64,000 nt of DNA. Source: Aegilops tauschii subsp. strangulata. Its lineage: Eukaryota; Streptophyta; Magnoliopsida; Poales; Poaceae. The notes beneath the pieces are model-generated. The model was not told the DNA's origin, searched no databases, and saw nothing but the letters and a program-made list of their open reading frames with translations. Every line of letters starts with the position of its first letter. Within the stretch, counting starts at the first letter, position 1. Shown here piece after piece: positions 21,195-35,270 of the stretch. Where the stretch lies: positions 449,159,793-449,223,792 of the forward strand of contig NC_053037.3 in the NCBI RefSeq assembly GCF_002575655.3, given 5' to 3'. A program made the position numbers and the translations under genes.

Positions 21195-23490
21195 CCCTAG
21201 TGGCTTATCTCGAGGCACAATGCTCCCCAATAAGCCACTAGGGCCACCGTAATCTCCTCACGCCCTCGCACAATGCAAGATGCCGTGATTCCACTAAGGG
21301 ACCCTTGAGGGCGGTCACCGAACCCGTACAAATGGCAACCCTTGGGGGCGGTCACCGAACCTGTACACTTTGGCAACCCTTGGGGGTGGTCACCGGAACC
21401 CGTCAAATTGCTCGGGGCGATGTCCACAATATAATTGGAGACCCCGACGCTTGCCCGAAGCTTTACACCACAATGATTGAGCTCCGAACACCACCAACCG
21501 TCTAGGGCGCCCAAGCACCCAAGAGGAACAAGCTCAAGGGCACCAAGCACCCAAGAGTAATAAGCTTCGCAACTTGTAACTTCCACGTATCACCGTGGAG
21601 AACTCAAACCGATGCACCAAATGCAATGGCAAGGGCACACAGAGTGCCCAAGTCCTTCTCTCTCAAATCCCACCGAAGCAACTAATGCTAGGGAGGAAAA
21701 TGAGAGGAAGAACAAGAAGGAGAACACCAAGAACTCCAAGATCTAGATCCAATGGGTTCCCCTCACATAGAGGAGAAAGTGATTGGTGGAAATGTGGATC
21801 TAGATCTCCTCTCTCTTTTCCCTCAAAAACTAGCAAGAATCCATGGAGGGATTGAGAGTTAGCAAGCTCGAAGAAGGTCAACAATGGGGGAAGAACACGA
21901 GCTCAAAGGATAAGGTTCATTGGGGAAGAAGACCTCCTTATATAGTGGGGGGAACAATCCAACCGTTACCCTCACTCCAGCCCCACAGAGAGCGGTACTA
22001 CCGCTTGGCCAGCGGTATTACCGCTTGCCCCTATAAGCGGTACTACCGCTCCCCCTCGCGGTACTGCCGCTGGGCCTAGAGCGGTACTACCGCGGTGGCA
22101 GGGCGGTACTACCGCAAATGAGTGGTACTACAGCCCCCACTGCCGCGGCTAGTACCGTAAAGCCCGACACGAAAACAGACCCCTCGAATCGAGGCGGTAC
22201 TAGCACGAGACCGCAGCGGTACTATGGCTGGGGGCTACCAGCGGTACTACCGCTCTAGAGCGGTACTACCGCTTGTAGCACCCAAGCGGTACTACCACTC
22301 TGGCCCGCGGTACTACCGCTAGGAAACCAAAACTTCCATAACTTCTGCATATGAGCTCCGAATTGAGCAAACTCAAGCTTGTTGGATAGAGGAAGACGAG
22401 TAGCATCAAAACAGCATAACCGAGAAGAACCGGCATAACCTCCAACATCGAAAACATCATAGAAGATGCGAGTGAACTCCGTTTTCGATGAACTCGAGCT
22501 TGTCATCAAGATGACCATAAGCTCCAAAACTCACAAAGAGAAGAACCAATAAAGATGATGCAAGGATGCAATGGTTTGAGCTCTCTATGAACGATACGAT
22601 CAAGCTACTCATCGAGAGCCCCCCTTGATAGTACGGCAATCGATCCTATAACCCGGTCTCCCACCTACCATCATGAGACAGGTAAAATAGAAAACCTATC
22701 AAGAGCAAACCTTTCCCTTGCACATGGTCCACTTGAGCTAGATGATGACGATCTTGACTCCCTCAAGTTGGACCACCTTTCTTGGTTGCGTTGGCTCGAT
22801 GAAGACTAGTTGATTGCTCCCCCATGCTCCACTATGGGTGAGCCACTCTTCCGCACATCTTCACAAGTCCATTGTCACCACAATGGACAGCAAGCTTCAA
22901 GCATTTGATCTCTTCATGATGCTTCACTTGAACTTGCACACCGCAACATCTTCACAAGTCCATTGTCACCACAATGGACGGCAAGCTTCAAGCATTTGAT
23001 CTCTTCATGATGCTTCACTTGAACTTGCACACCGCAACCTAAACCCACAAAGAACTCTCACGAAGATCATGGGTTAGTACACAAAGCGTAATTGACAATG
23101 CTCACCACACCATGGGATCGCTTGATCCCTCTCGGTACATCTTCTACGCTTTGTGAGTTGATCAAGTTGATTCACTCTTGACTTAGTCTTGATCAACCAT
23201 GAATCTTTTCAACTCTCTTCATTTGGATGATGTCTTGAAGATATACATGAATGATCACACAATCTTCTTCTCCAAGACATGCTTGTAATAAGCTGAACTC
23301 TCACATGACCACCCTTTGGATAATTCCTTAATAACACCTTGGTCACCACATAAACTCCTTGAAACCAACACATGAACTTCAAGAAATGCCTATGGACAAA
23401 TCCTTCAAATATAACTCAAGGCAACCATTAGTCCATAGAGATTGTCATCAATTACCAAAACCAAACATGGGGGCACCGCATGTTCTTTCA

Positions 23491-23995
23491 GCAGCGCAGC
23501 AGGGGGGCTGGAGGTAGCTTCAGGCGGCGTCGAGACGGGGGCAACATCCCGAGAGATCGGTGACGACCTACTCCTCATCGGGCTGAGGGGCTGCTCCCTC
23601 TCCCCTTGGCGGGCGTCGGCCTCGGCATCGTCAGGAACGGCGCGGAGGATCTCGGCCTTGTTCAGAGGGGAAGTGTCCCCCACCTCTTCCAGAGTCTTCT
23701 CCGAGTCCACCTCCTCTTCCCCTTCCCCACAGGACTCGTCAGAAGACACCTCCACGGGCTTCGGCGATGCGGGGGCTCCTGTGGGTGCCGGCGGCACCAG
23801 CCCGCGCGCGTCAAAGGTCGGCCTGGAGGCGACGAATTCCTCCCGATCCCTACGCTGGAACAGGGGAATGAAGGCGTTTGGCGGGTACTCCTGATTGTCC
23901 CCAACTATGAGGCGCAGAATAGCAGCCAATTCATCGTCAGGCAGGGCCCCCGGCCTCAGGCGGGTCTTGTTTCCCTCTTCTTCAAGCTCCCACAA
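23491..23995 (-). pseudogene. Element A antisense upstream exon, L2 copy
   Basis: Same as 15799-16303. Here no downstream exon exists on the other side of X, so the ORF is orphaned. Confidence 0.6.
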
Positions 23996-24236
23996 AGGGC
24001 GTGCGTGCGCCTGGAGTGAGGCGAGGAAGAAGCAATGAAGGCAAGTGCTGCCTGCGCCAGTCTTTTGTCAGGTCAAGCAGTTGCCGAGGCAGCATGGGGA
24101 AGCGGAGACGCCCATGTCCAATCAACCGCCACGCATCAACCGAGGCCGCAGGCTTTTGGGGCCCGCGGTGCTCCGTACTTGACCCTTGGCTTCGCTGCGA
24201 AGCCAAGCCCGAGCGCACCTTGGGCCCGGGGGCTAC

Positions 24237-25137
24237 TGTCGGCATTTTGGGAACGGGGGTCCCCAGACTTGCCTGCCTGTGGCCCACGACGTGGCTAAGT
24301 CAGCAGGCCGTACGGCCCATCTTCATCAACAAGGCATCCAAGACCCTCCCGAGGGGCCAAGCCTCGCGAGGCGGACCACGCAAGACCTCCTCAGGAGTGG
24401 CCTAGTCAGGTAGGCTCACGAGGAACGGAGATATCAAGGCGGGGCAAACCTCATGAGGCTCTCGTGACGTGAGCCATGATGATCGACACCAGGCGGGCGC
24501 CAGCGCGCATAGCATCATTGTTTCCTCTTTGGTGCTAAGGAGGCCAGCGCAGGCGAGGAGTACCGAGGCATCAGGCAAAGGTTGCTATATCGGTGCAACA
24601 AGACCAAGACCAGGAGGACGGCAAGGCGGAGGTCATCATGGAGCCCAAGACGGCGTCACCACCAGAGCCTTTCGCAGGCGAAGACCACTTTTGTCAGGAT
24701 AGCTTGTACTAGCTGTCCCCCTTTAAATTTGCCCGCCGTTGTTGGCTCCCTTCCCGCTCAACATTTGGGAAGAGGACCAGGGCTTATATAAGTAGAGCTA
24801 GCTACCATAGTGAGAGAGATGGGATGGAGCAGTTCACCTAGCTCTCACCCGCCAAGTCACCAAGCACAAGAACACCTCAACCTCAGGAGGCTGTTCTTTC
24901 CCTTGTACTGTTCTTCATCAGCCCAAGAGGCAATCCACCACCACCACACTGAAGTAGGGTATTACACCACAACGGTGGCCCGAACCAGTATAAATCTCAT
25001 GTCTCTTTCTGTTGCGAGTTCGTCGAGTTCGTCCGCGAGATCTTAGCGAGCTAGGGCGTAGATCGGTAGGAGGGAAAGACTTCGCGCGCACCCAAGTGTT
25101 CGAACCTTAAGGGTTTGCCGGAACCCCACATCCGACA
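24237..25137 (+). mobile_element. Element A 3' LTR, L2 copy
   Basis: TGTCGG...CCGACA, as at 16545-17445; TATA region reads GCTTATATAAG. Confidence 0.85.
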
Positions 25138-25914
25138 GAACTGGAGTAGGAATCGAGATTCCAGAGGTGGGGAGGGGCGGGAGATTGGGGATGAAAATGT
25201 AGCTTGAATTTCAAACACGCGCCAATATGCTCTCGGCGCGCAAGCGCACGAAAACACAGGTGGCGCCCACATGTCAGCCTAAGTGTCCTTATTCTTTCTT
25301 TTTTGGAGAGCCCGGCCTTTTTTTAGGATCTTTTGAGAGCCCGGCCTGAGAGTCATAATTGACCTGTTTGGCATTGCGTTACTACTCGGCCCATATTCAA
25401 TGACACCTCACTGGCCCAAACAAGTGTACATCATCAAAAAGACACTGAGCTCAAATTATATAACTTGAAAAAAGGAGATACACTCTGAACACTGGAGAAT
25501 GGTGATGCCCTCATTTAGCCGACCAGTAGTTCGAGACAATAAACAGTTCGAAACAACGATATATACAACATTCAAACACTGACTAGTGACTACTACTGAC
25601 ATAAACAGCAAGACATGATAGTTCATAAGAAGTCTTGCTGACGAGAATGACATTCTAAACAGAGGCAACTATTACATAGTAAGAGTGACATAGACGAGGA
25701 TGACCAAATGACAAGGAATATGCATAACAAAAGAAAGAACTACCCATCCAGAACAAGCAGCAAACACAACAAAGTCATTCGAAGAGATGATCCAACACCA
25801 TCATAATTTGCAGCCCCGCTTCAACGACCAATGATCCGGAGACACCAGTACTCCACCCTTTCGATGCAACAGCCCAATTACCTATCAACCTGAAGGCTTG
25901 AACCACATCACTGC

Positions 25915-26408
25915 CTATCGTAATTGAGACATCCAAGGATCAAAGTTAATCCGGATGCCTTTGTCATTCTCACCATCTTTTGGCTGCACGTTGTATCGTT
26001 GACAATCAGGGAAGTTTGCTCCCGAACTCCTAGGGCTCGCCGTGTAGACACATTTTTCCATAGCAAACAGAGCCTCTTTGCCATCAAGGTCCTTGCCAAC
26101 AGTGATCTCCTGGTTAATCGGATAATTGAGTCCGAGAAACAGAGAGTGTGAACCAAGGCTGTTTACCCGCCTCCAACAAAAAAATCCTAAAGGCCCCAAC
26201 AAGCTGGTATCCTGCTCATAGACATAACAGCCACTGTCCGGATACTCACGTATTTCACGGTGCTTGTATACAGTGGGGTTTTTGCAATATAACTTTTCCG
26301 GTTCATCTATCCGAGTGATCATCAGTCTTTTGCCGTCGTCTGACCGAGCGAGGAACCAGTTGTGCTTCCCTTTTTTGGCAAAGGTGGTGTGATTACAAAG
26401 GGCAGTAA
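25915..26408 (-). pseudogene. DUF295/KIB-type gene terminal exon, copy 3
   Basis: Same exon as 18223-18716 with acceptor and stop conserved; orphaned from its upstream exon. Confidence 0.75.
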
Positions 26409-26431
26409 CTGTAGGGACATTGCATCATATC

Positions 26432-26948
26432 TGTTGAGGATATAGACCTTAGAGTCACCCACCAGGAGGGGCCGGGTTACTCGTAGGGTCGTTGCAAGAA
26501 GCCCGGAGCCAAGTTTCAAGATAATGGGCCAGAGATGGGCTGAGACCCGGATATGGCTTAAAGCCCGTAGTTATCATCATTGTTATAGTAGACTTGTAGT
26601 GTAAGGCAAGTATTGTTTAGAGTCCGAGCCGGACGCTCTTATGAGCCGGCCGGGACTCTAAGGGCTGCTGGGCGTCAGCCTCCCTATATAAAGAGAGGAC
26701 CCGGCAGCGGTTTAAGGGCGACAACAATCTCATCGAGAACCGGGCATAGCTATTTAGCTCCCTGGCGATTGTAACCCTAATCAATAACACCTCGAACTGG
26801 ACGTAGGCTTTTACCTTCACCGTAAGGGGCCGAACCAGTATAAACCCTCGTGTTCCCTGTCCCGCATAACCCCTTCAAGCTTCCTAGTTGCGATGGCTCC
26901 ACGACTAAGTCCTAGCTTAAGGACATCTGCCGTGACAATTCCACGACA
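26432..26948 (+). mobile_element. Element G LTR copy in L2 (517 bp)
   Basis: Full LTR with ATATC at 26427-26431 and G leader following to 27222. Confidence 0.9.
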
Positions 26949-27222
26949 GTTTGCGCCCACCGTGGGGCCCGCGCACGGTGGATTTGAGTTCTTGAAGGGC
27001 AGCTTCGAAGGGCTCAAGGGATACGCCGTAGGCCGGATGACCAAGAGTCGTCGCGGCAAGCTCTACATCGACGACGAGGACTGGGGCCCCGACGCCGGTT
27101 CAATTGAGTACGGGTGCCGGGTCCCCTTTGGTGGAATTCATGTCTTCATTGGCAAGGTTGGTGAGCCGGGCCCCGAGCCGGATCTCTGCGCCGATCTCAT
27201 CGAAACGGCTCAGCGCGCGTGG

Positions 27223-28886
27223 CCCTAGTGGCTTATCTCGAGGCACAATGCTCCCCAATAAGCCACTAGGGCCACCGTAATCTCCTCACGCCCTCGCACA
27301 ATGCAAGATGCCGTGATTCCACTAAGGGACCCTTGAGGGCGGTCACCGAACCCGTACAAATGGCAGCCCTTGGGGGCGGTCACTGAACCTGTACACTTTG
27401 GCAACCCTTGGGGGTGGTCACCGGAACCCGTCAAATTGCTCGGGGCGATGTCCACAATATAATTGGAGACCCCGACGCTTGCCCGAAGCTTTACACCACA
27501 ATGATTGAGCTCCGAACACCACCAACCGTCTAGGGCGCCCAAGCACCCAAGAGGAACAAGCTCAAGGGCACCAAGCACCCAAGAGTAATAAGCTTCGCAA
27601 CTTGTAACTTCCACGTATCACCGTGGAGAACTCAAACCGATGCACCAAATGCAATGGCAATGGCACACAGAGTGCCCAAGTCCTTCTCTCTCAAATCCCA
27701 CCGAAGCAACTAATGCTAGGGAGGAAAATGAGAGGAAGAACAAGAAGGAGAACACCAAGAACTCCAAGATCTAGATCCAATGGGTTCCCCTCACATAGAG
27801 GAGAAAGTGATTGGTGGAAATGTGGATCTAGATCTCCTCTCTCTTTTCCCTCAAAAACTAGCAAGAATCCATGGAGGGATTGAGAGTTAGCAAGCTCGAA
27901 GAAGGTCAACAATGGGGGAAGAACACGAGCTCAAAGGATAAGGTTCATTGGGGAAGAAGACCTCCTTATATAGTGGGGGGAACAATCCAACCGTTACCCT
28001 CACTCCAGCCCCACAGAGAGCGGTACTACCGCTTGGCCAGCGGTATTACCGCTTGCCCCTATAAGCGGTACTACCGCTCCCCCTCGCGGTACTGCCGCTG
28101 GGCCTAGAGCGGTACTACCGCGGTGGCAGGGCGGTACTACCGCAAATGAGTGGTACTACAGCCCCCACTGCCGCGGCTAGCACCGTAAAGCCCGACACGA
28201 AAACAGACCCCTCGAATCGAGGCGGTACTAGCACGAGACCGCAGCGGTACTATGGCTGGGGGCTACCAGCGGTACTACCGCTCTAGAGCGGTACTAACGC
28301 TCTTATGAGCCGGCCGGGACTCTAAGGGCTGCTGGGCGTCAGCCTCCCTATATAAAGAGAGGACCCGGCAGCGGTTTAAGGGCGACAACAATCTCATCGA
28401 GAACCGGGCATAGCTATTTAGCTCCCTGGCGATTGTAACCCTAATCAATAACACCTCGAACTGGACGTAGGCTTTTACCTTCACCGTAAGGGGCCGAACC
28501 AGTATAAACCCTCGTGTTCCCTGTCCCGCATAACCCCTTCAAGCTTCCTAGTTGCGATGGCTCCACGACTAAGTCCTAGCTTAAGGACATCTGCCGTGAC
28601 AATTCCACGACAGTTTGCGCCCACCGTGGGGCCCGCGCACGGTGGATTTGAGTTCTTGAAGGGCAGCTTCGAAGGGCTCAAGGGATACGCCGTAGGCCGG
28701 ATGACCAAGAGTCGTCGCGGCAAGCTCTACATCGACGACGAGGACTGGGGCCCCGACGCCGGTTCAATTGAGTACGGGTGCCGGGTCCCCTTTGGTGGAA
28801 TTCATGTCTTCATTGGCAAGGTTGGTGAGCCGGGCCCCGAGCCGGATCTCTGCGCCGATCTCATCGAAACGGCTCAGCGCGCGTGA
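27223..28886. repeat. Array unit S3 (1664 bp)
   Basis: X 27223-28296, partial G LTR 28297-28612, leader 28613-28886 ending GCGTGA. Most diverged S copy: GGCAGCCCTT near 27363, CACTGAACC near 27382 and CAATGGCACAC near 27659. Confidence 0.9.
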
Positions 28887-30550
28887 CCCTAGTGGCTTAT
28901 CTCGAGGCACAATGCTCCCCAATAAGCCACTAGGGCCACCGTAATCTCCTCACGCCCTCGCACAATGCAAGATGCCGTGATTCCACTAAGGGACCCTTGA
29001 GGGCGGTCACCGAACCCGTACAAATGGCAACCCTTGGGGGCGGTCACCGAACCTGTACACTTTGGCAACCCTTGGGGGTGGTCACCGGAACCCGTCAAAT
29101 TGCTCGGGGCGATGTCCACAATATAATTGGAGACCCCGACGCTTGCCCGAAGCTTTACACCACAATGATTGAGCTCCGAACACCACCAACCGTCTAGGGC
29201 GCCCAAGCACCCAAGAGGAACAAGCTCAAGGGCACCAAGCACCCAAGAGTAATAAGCTTCGCAACTTGTAACTTCCACGTATCACCGTGGAGAACTCAAA
29301 CCGATGCACCAAATGCAATGGCAAGGGCACACAGAGTGCCCAAGTCCTTCTCTCTCAAATCCCACCGAAGCAACTAATGCTAGGGAGGAAAATGAGAGGA
29401 AGAACAAGAAGGAGAACACCAAGAACTCCAAGATCTAGATCCAATGGGTTCCCCTCACATAGAGGAGAAAGTGATTGGTGGAAATGTGGATCTAGATCTC
29501 CTCTCTCTTTTCCCTCAAAAACTAGCAAGAATCCATGGAGGGATTGAGAGTTAGCAAGCTCGAAGAAGGTCAACAATGGGGGAAGAACACGAGCTCAAAG
29601 GATAAGGTTCATTGGGGAAGAAGACCTCCTTATATAGTGGGGGGAACAATCCAACCGTTACCCTCACTCCAGCCCCACAGAGAGCGGTACTACCGCTTGG
29701 CCAGCGGTATTACCGCTTGCCCCTATAAGCGGTACTACCGCTCCCCCTCGCGGTACTGCCGCTGGGCCTAGAGCGGTACTACCGCGGTGGCAGGGCGGTA
29801 CTACCGCAAATGAGTGGTACTACAGCCCCCACTGCCGCGGCTAGCACCGTAAAGCCCGACACGAAAACAGACCCCTCGAATCGAGGCGGTACTAGCACGA
29901 GACCGCAGCGGTACTATGGCTGGGGGCTACCAGCGGTACTACCGCTCTAGAGCGGTACTAACGCTCTTATGAGCCGGCCGGGACTCTAAGGGCTGCTGGG
30001 CGTCAGCCTCCCTATATAAAGAGAGGACCCGGCAGCGGTTTAAGGGCGACAACAATCTCATCGAGAACCGGGCATAGCTATTTAGCTCCCTGGCGATTGT
30101 AACCCTAATCAATAACACCTCGAACTGGACGTAGGCTTTTACCTTCACCGTAAGGGGCCGAACCAGTATAAACCCTCGTGTTCCCTGTCCCGCATAACCC
30201 CTTCAAGCTTCCTAGTTGCGATGGCTCCACGACTAAGTCCTAGCTTAAGGACATCTGCCGTGACAATTCCACGACAGTTTGCGCCCACCGTGGGGCCCGC
30301 GCACGGTGGATTTGAGTTCTTGAAGGGCAGCTTCGAAGGGCTCAAGGGATACGCCGTAGGCCGGATGACCAAGAGTCGTCGCGGCAAGCTCTACATCGAC
30401 GACGAGGACTGGGGCCCCGACGCCGGTTCAATTGAGTACGGGTGCCGGGTCCCCTTTGGTGGAATTCATGTCTTCATTGGCAAGGTTGGTGAGCCGGGCC
30501 CCGAGCCGGATCTCTGCGCCGATCTCATCGAAACGGCTCAGCGCGCGTGA
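28887..30550. repeat. Array unit S4 (1664 bp)
   Basis: X 28887-29960, partial G LTR 29961-30276, leader 30277-30550 ending GCGTGA. Adjacent to S3 without an L unit between them, which breaks the S-L alternation. Confidence 0.9.
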
Positions 30551-32846
30551 CCCTAGTGGCTTATCTCGAGGCACAATGCTCCCCAATAAGCCACTAGGGC
30601 CACCGTAATCTCCTCACGCCCTCGCACAATGCAAGATGCCGTGATTCCACTAAGGGACCCTTGAGGGCGGTCACCGAACCCGTACAAATGGCAACCCTTG
30701 GGGGCGGTCACCGAACCTGTACACTTTGGCAACCCTTGGGGGTGGTCACCGGAACCCGTCAAATTGCTCGGGGCGATGTCCACAATATAATTGGAGACCC
30801 CGACGCTTGCCCGAAGCTTTACACCACAATGATTGAGCTCCGAACACCACCAACCGTCTAGGGCGCCCAAGCACCCAAGAGGAACAAGCTCAAGGGCACC
30901 AAGCACCCAAGAGTAATAAGCTTCGCAACTTGTAACTTCCACGTATCACCGTGGAGAACTCAAACCGATGCACCAAATGCAATGGCAAGGGCACACAGAG
31001 TGCCCAAGTCCTTCTCTCTCAAATCCCACTGAAGCAACTAATGCTAGGGAGGAAAATGAGAGGAAGAACAAGAAGGAGAACACCAAGAACTCCAAGATCT
31101 AGATCCAATGGGTTCCCCTCACATAGAGGAGAAAGTGATTGGTGGAAATGTGGATCTAGATCTCCTCTCTCTTTTCCCTCAAAAACTAGCAAGAATCCAT
31201 GGAGGGATTGAGAGTTAGCAAGCTCGAAGAAGGTCAACAATGGGGGAAGAACACGAGCTCAAAGGATAAGGTTCATTGGGGAAGAAGACCTCCTTATATA
31301 GTGGGGGGAACAATCCAACCGTTACCCTCACTCCAGCCCCACAGAGAGCGGTACTACCGCTTGGCCAGCGGTATTACCGCTTGCCCCTATAAGCGGTACT
31401 ACCGCTCCCCCTCGCGGTACTGCCGCTGGGCCTAGAGCGGTACTACCGCGGTGGCAGGGCGGTACTACCGCAAATGAGTGGTACTACAGCCCCCACTGCC
31501 GCGGCTAGTACCGTAAAGCCCGACACGAAAACAGACCCCTCGAATCGAGGCGGTACTAGCACGAGACCGCAGCGGTACTATGGCTGGGGGCTACCAGCGG
31601 TACTACCGCTCTAGAGCGGTACTACCGCTTGTAGCACCCAAGCGGTACTACCACTCTGGCCCGCGGTACTACCGCTAGGAAACCAAAACTTCCATAACTT
31701 CTGCATATGAGCTCCGAATTGAGCAAACTCAAGCTTGTTGGATAGAGGAAGACGAGTAGCATCAAAACAGCATAACCGAGAAGAACCGGCATAACCTCCA
31801 ACATCGAAAACATCATAGAAGATGCGAGTGAACTCCGTTTTCGATGAACTCGAGCTTGTCATCAAGATGACCATAAGCTCCAAAACTCACAAAGAGAAGA
31901 ACCAATAAAGATGATGCAAGGATGCAATGGTTTGAGCTCTCTATGAACGATACGATCAAGCTACTCATCGAGAGCCCCCCTTGATAGTACGGCAATCGAT
32001 CCTATAACCCGGTCTCCCACCTACCATCATGAGACAGGTAAAATAGAAAACCTATCAAGAGCAAACCTTTCCCTTGCACATGGTCCACTTGAGCTAGATG
32101 ATGACGATCTTGACTCCCTCAAGTTGGACCACCTTTCTTGGTTGCGTTGGCTCGATGAAGACTAGTTGATTGCTCCCCCATGCTCCACTATGGGTGAGCC
32201 ACTCTTCCGCACATCTTCACAAGTCCATTGTCACCACAATGGACAGCAAGCTTCAAGCATTTGATCTCTTCATGATGCTTCACTTGAACTTGCACACCGC
32301 AACATCTTCACAAGTCCATTGTCACCACAATGGACGGCAAGCTTCAAGCATTTGATCTCTTCATGATGCTTCACTTGAACTTGCACACCGCAACCTAAAC
32401 CCACAAAGAACTCTCACGAAGATCATGGGTTAGTACACAAAGCGTAATTGACAATGCTCACCACACCATGGGATCGCTTGATCCCTCTCGGTACATCTTC
32501 TACGCTTTGTGAGTTGATCAAGTTGATTCACTCTTGACTTAGTCTTGATCAACCATGAATCTTTTCAACTCTCTTCATTTGGATGATGTCTTGAAGATAT
32601 ACATGAATGATCACACAATCTTCTTCTCCAAGACATGCTTGTAATAAGCTGAACTCTCACATGACCACCCTTTGGATAATTCCTTAATAACACCTTGGTC
32701 ACCACATAAACTCCTTGAAACCAACACATGAACTTCAAGAAATGCCTATGGACAAATCCTTCAAATATAACTCAAGGCAACCATTAGTCCATAGAGATTG
32801 TCATCAATTACCAAAACCAAACATGGGGGCACCGCATGTTCTTTCA

Positions 32847-33351
32847 GCAGCGCAGCAGGGGGGCTGGAGGTAGCTTCAGGCGGCGTCGAGACGGGGGCAA
32901 CATCCCGAGAGATCGGTGACGACCTACTCCTCATCGGGCTGAGGGGCTGCTCCCTCTCCCCTTGGCGGGCGTCGGCCTCGGCATCGTCAGGAACGGCGCG
33001 GAGGATCTCGGCCTTGTTCAGAGGGGAAGTGTCCCCCACCTCTTCCAGAGTCTTCTCCGAGTCCACCTCCTCTTCCCCTTCCCCACAGGACTCGTCAGAA
33101 GACACCTCCACGGGCTTCGGCGATGCGGGGGCTCCTGTGGGTGCCGGCGGCACCAGCCCGCGCGCGTCAAAGGTCGGCCTGGAGGCGACGAATTCCTCCC
33201 GATCCCTACGCTGGAACAGGGGAATGAAGGCGTTTGGCGGGTACTCCTGATTGTCCCCAACTATGAGGCGCAGAATAGCAGCCAATTCATCGTCAGGCAG
33301 GGCCCCCGGCCTCAGGCGGGTCTTGTTTCCCTCTTCTTCAAGCTCCCACAA
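32847..33351 (-). pseudogene. Element A antisense upstream exon, L3 copy
   Basis: Same as 15799-16303; probably the original location, with the rest of A to its left replaced by array units. Confidence 0.6.
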
Positions 33352-33592
33352 AGGGCGTGCGTGCGCCTGGAGTGAGGCGAGGAAGAAGCAATGAAGGCAA
33401 GTGCTGCCTGCGCCAGTCTTTTGTCAGGTCAAGCAGTTGCCGAGGCAGCATGGGGAAGCGGAGACGCCCATGTCCAATCAACCGCCACGCATCAACCGAG
33501 GCCGCAGGCTTTTGGGGCCCGCGGTGCTCCGTACTTGACCCTTGGCTTCGCTGCGAAGCCAAGCCCGAGCGCACCTTGGGCCCGGGGGCTAC

Positions 33593-34493
33593 TGTCGGCA
33601 TTTTGGGAACGGGGGTCCCCAGACTTGCCTGCCTGTGGCCCACGACGTGGCTAAGTCAGCAGGCCGTACGGCCCATCTTCATCAACAAGGCATCCAAGAC
33701 CCTCCCGAGGGGCCAAGCCTCGCGAGGCGGACCACGCAAGACCTCCTCAGGAGTGGCCTAGTCAGGTAGGCTCACGAGGAACGGAGATATCAAGGCGGGG
33801 CAAACCTCATGAGGCTCTCGTGACGTGAGCCATGATGATCGACACCAGGCGGGCGCCAGCGCGCATAGCATCATTGTTTCCTCTTTGGTGCTAAGGAGGC
33901 CAGCGCAGGCGAGGAGTACCGAGGCATCAGGCAAAGGTTGCTATATCGGTGCAACAAGACCAAGACCAGGAGGACGGCAAGGCGGAGGTCATCATGGAGC
34001 CCAAGACGGCGTCACCACCAGAGCCTTTCGCAGGCGAAGACCACTTTTGTCAGGATAGCTTGTACTAGCTGTCCCCCTTTAAATTTGCCCGCCGTTGTTG
34101 GCTCCCTTCCCGCTCAACATTTGGGAAGAGGACCAGGGCCTATATAAGTAGAGCTAGCTACCATAGTGAGAGAGATGGGATGGAGCAGTTCACCTAGCTC
34201 TCACCCGCCAAGTCACCAAGCACAAGAACACCTCAACCTCAGGAGGCTGTTCTTTCCCTTGTACTGTTCTTCATCAGCCCAAGAGGCAATCCACCACCAC
34301 CACACTGAAGTAGGGTATTACACCACAACGGTGGCCCGAACCAGTATAAATCTCATGTCTCTTTCTGTTGCGAGTTCGTCGAGTTCGTCCGCGAGATCTT
34401 AGCGAGCTAGGGCGTAGATCGGTAGGAGGGAAAGACTTCGCGCGCACCCAAGTGTTCGAACCTTAAGGGTTTGCCGGAACCCCACATCCGACA
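33593..34493 (+). mobile_element. Element A 3' LTR, L3 copy
   Basis: TGTCGG...CCGACA with polypurine tract upstream and TATA box CCTATATAAG near 34139. Confidence 0.85.
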
Positions 34494-35270
34494 GAACTGG
34501 AGTAGGAATCGAGATTCCAGAGGTGGGGAGGGGCGGGAGATTGGGGATGAAAATGTAGCTTGAATTTCAAACACGCGCCAATATGCTCTCGGCGCGCAAG
34601 CGCACGAAAACACAGGTGGCGCCCACATGTCAGCCTAAGTGTCCTTATTCTTTCTTTTTTGGAGAGCCCGGCCTTTTTTTAGGATCTTTTGAGAGCCCGG
34701 CCTGAGAGTCATAATTGACCTGTTTGGCATTGCGTTACTACTCGGCCCATATTCAATGACACCTCACTGGCCCAAACAAGTGTACATCATCAAAAAGACA
34801 CTGAGCTCAAATTATATAACTTGAAAAAAGGAGATACACTCTGAACACTGGAGAATGGTGATGCCCTCATTTAGCCGACCAGTAGTTCGAGACAATAAAC
34901 AGTTCGAAACAACGATATATACAACATTCAAACACTGACTAGTGACTACTACTGACATAAACAGCAAGACATGATAGTTCATAAGAAGTCTTGCTGACGA
35001 GAATGACATTCTAAACAGAGGCAACTATTACATAGTAAGAGTGACATAGACGAGGATGACCAAATGACAAGGAATATGCATAACAAAAGAAAGAACTACC
35101 CATCCAGAACAAGCAGCAAACACAACAAAGTCATTCGAAGAGATGATCCAACACCATCATAATTTGCAGCCCCGCTTCAACGACCAATGATCCGGAGACA
35201 CCAGTACTCCACCCTTTCGATGCAACAGCCCAATTACCTATCAACCTGAAGGCTTGAACCACATCACTGC

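Larger units (their letters stand above)
21195..27222. repeat. Array unit L2 (6028 bp)
   Basis: X 21195-23490, A right part 23491-25137, gene flank 25138-25914, terminal exon 25915-26408, G LTR 26432-26948, leader 26949-27222 ending GCGTGG. Carries the L marker CTAGTACCG near 22152 and a private T in the A-LTR TATA region (GGGCTTATATAAG near 24783). Confidence 0.92.
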
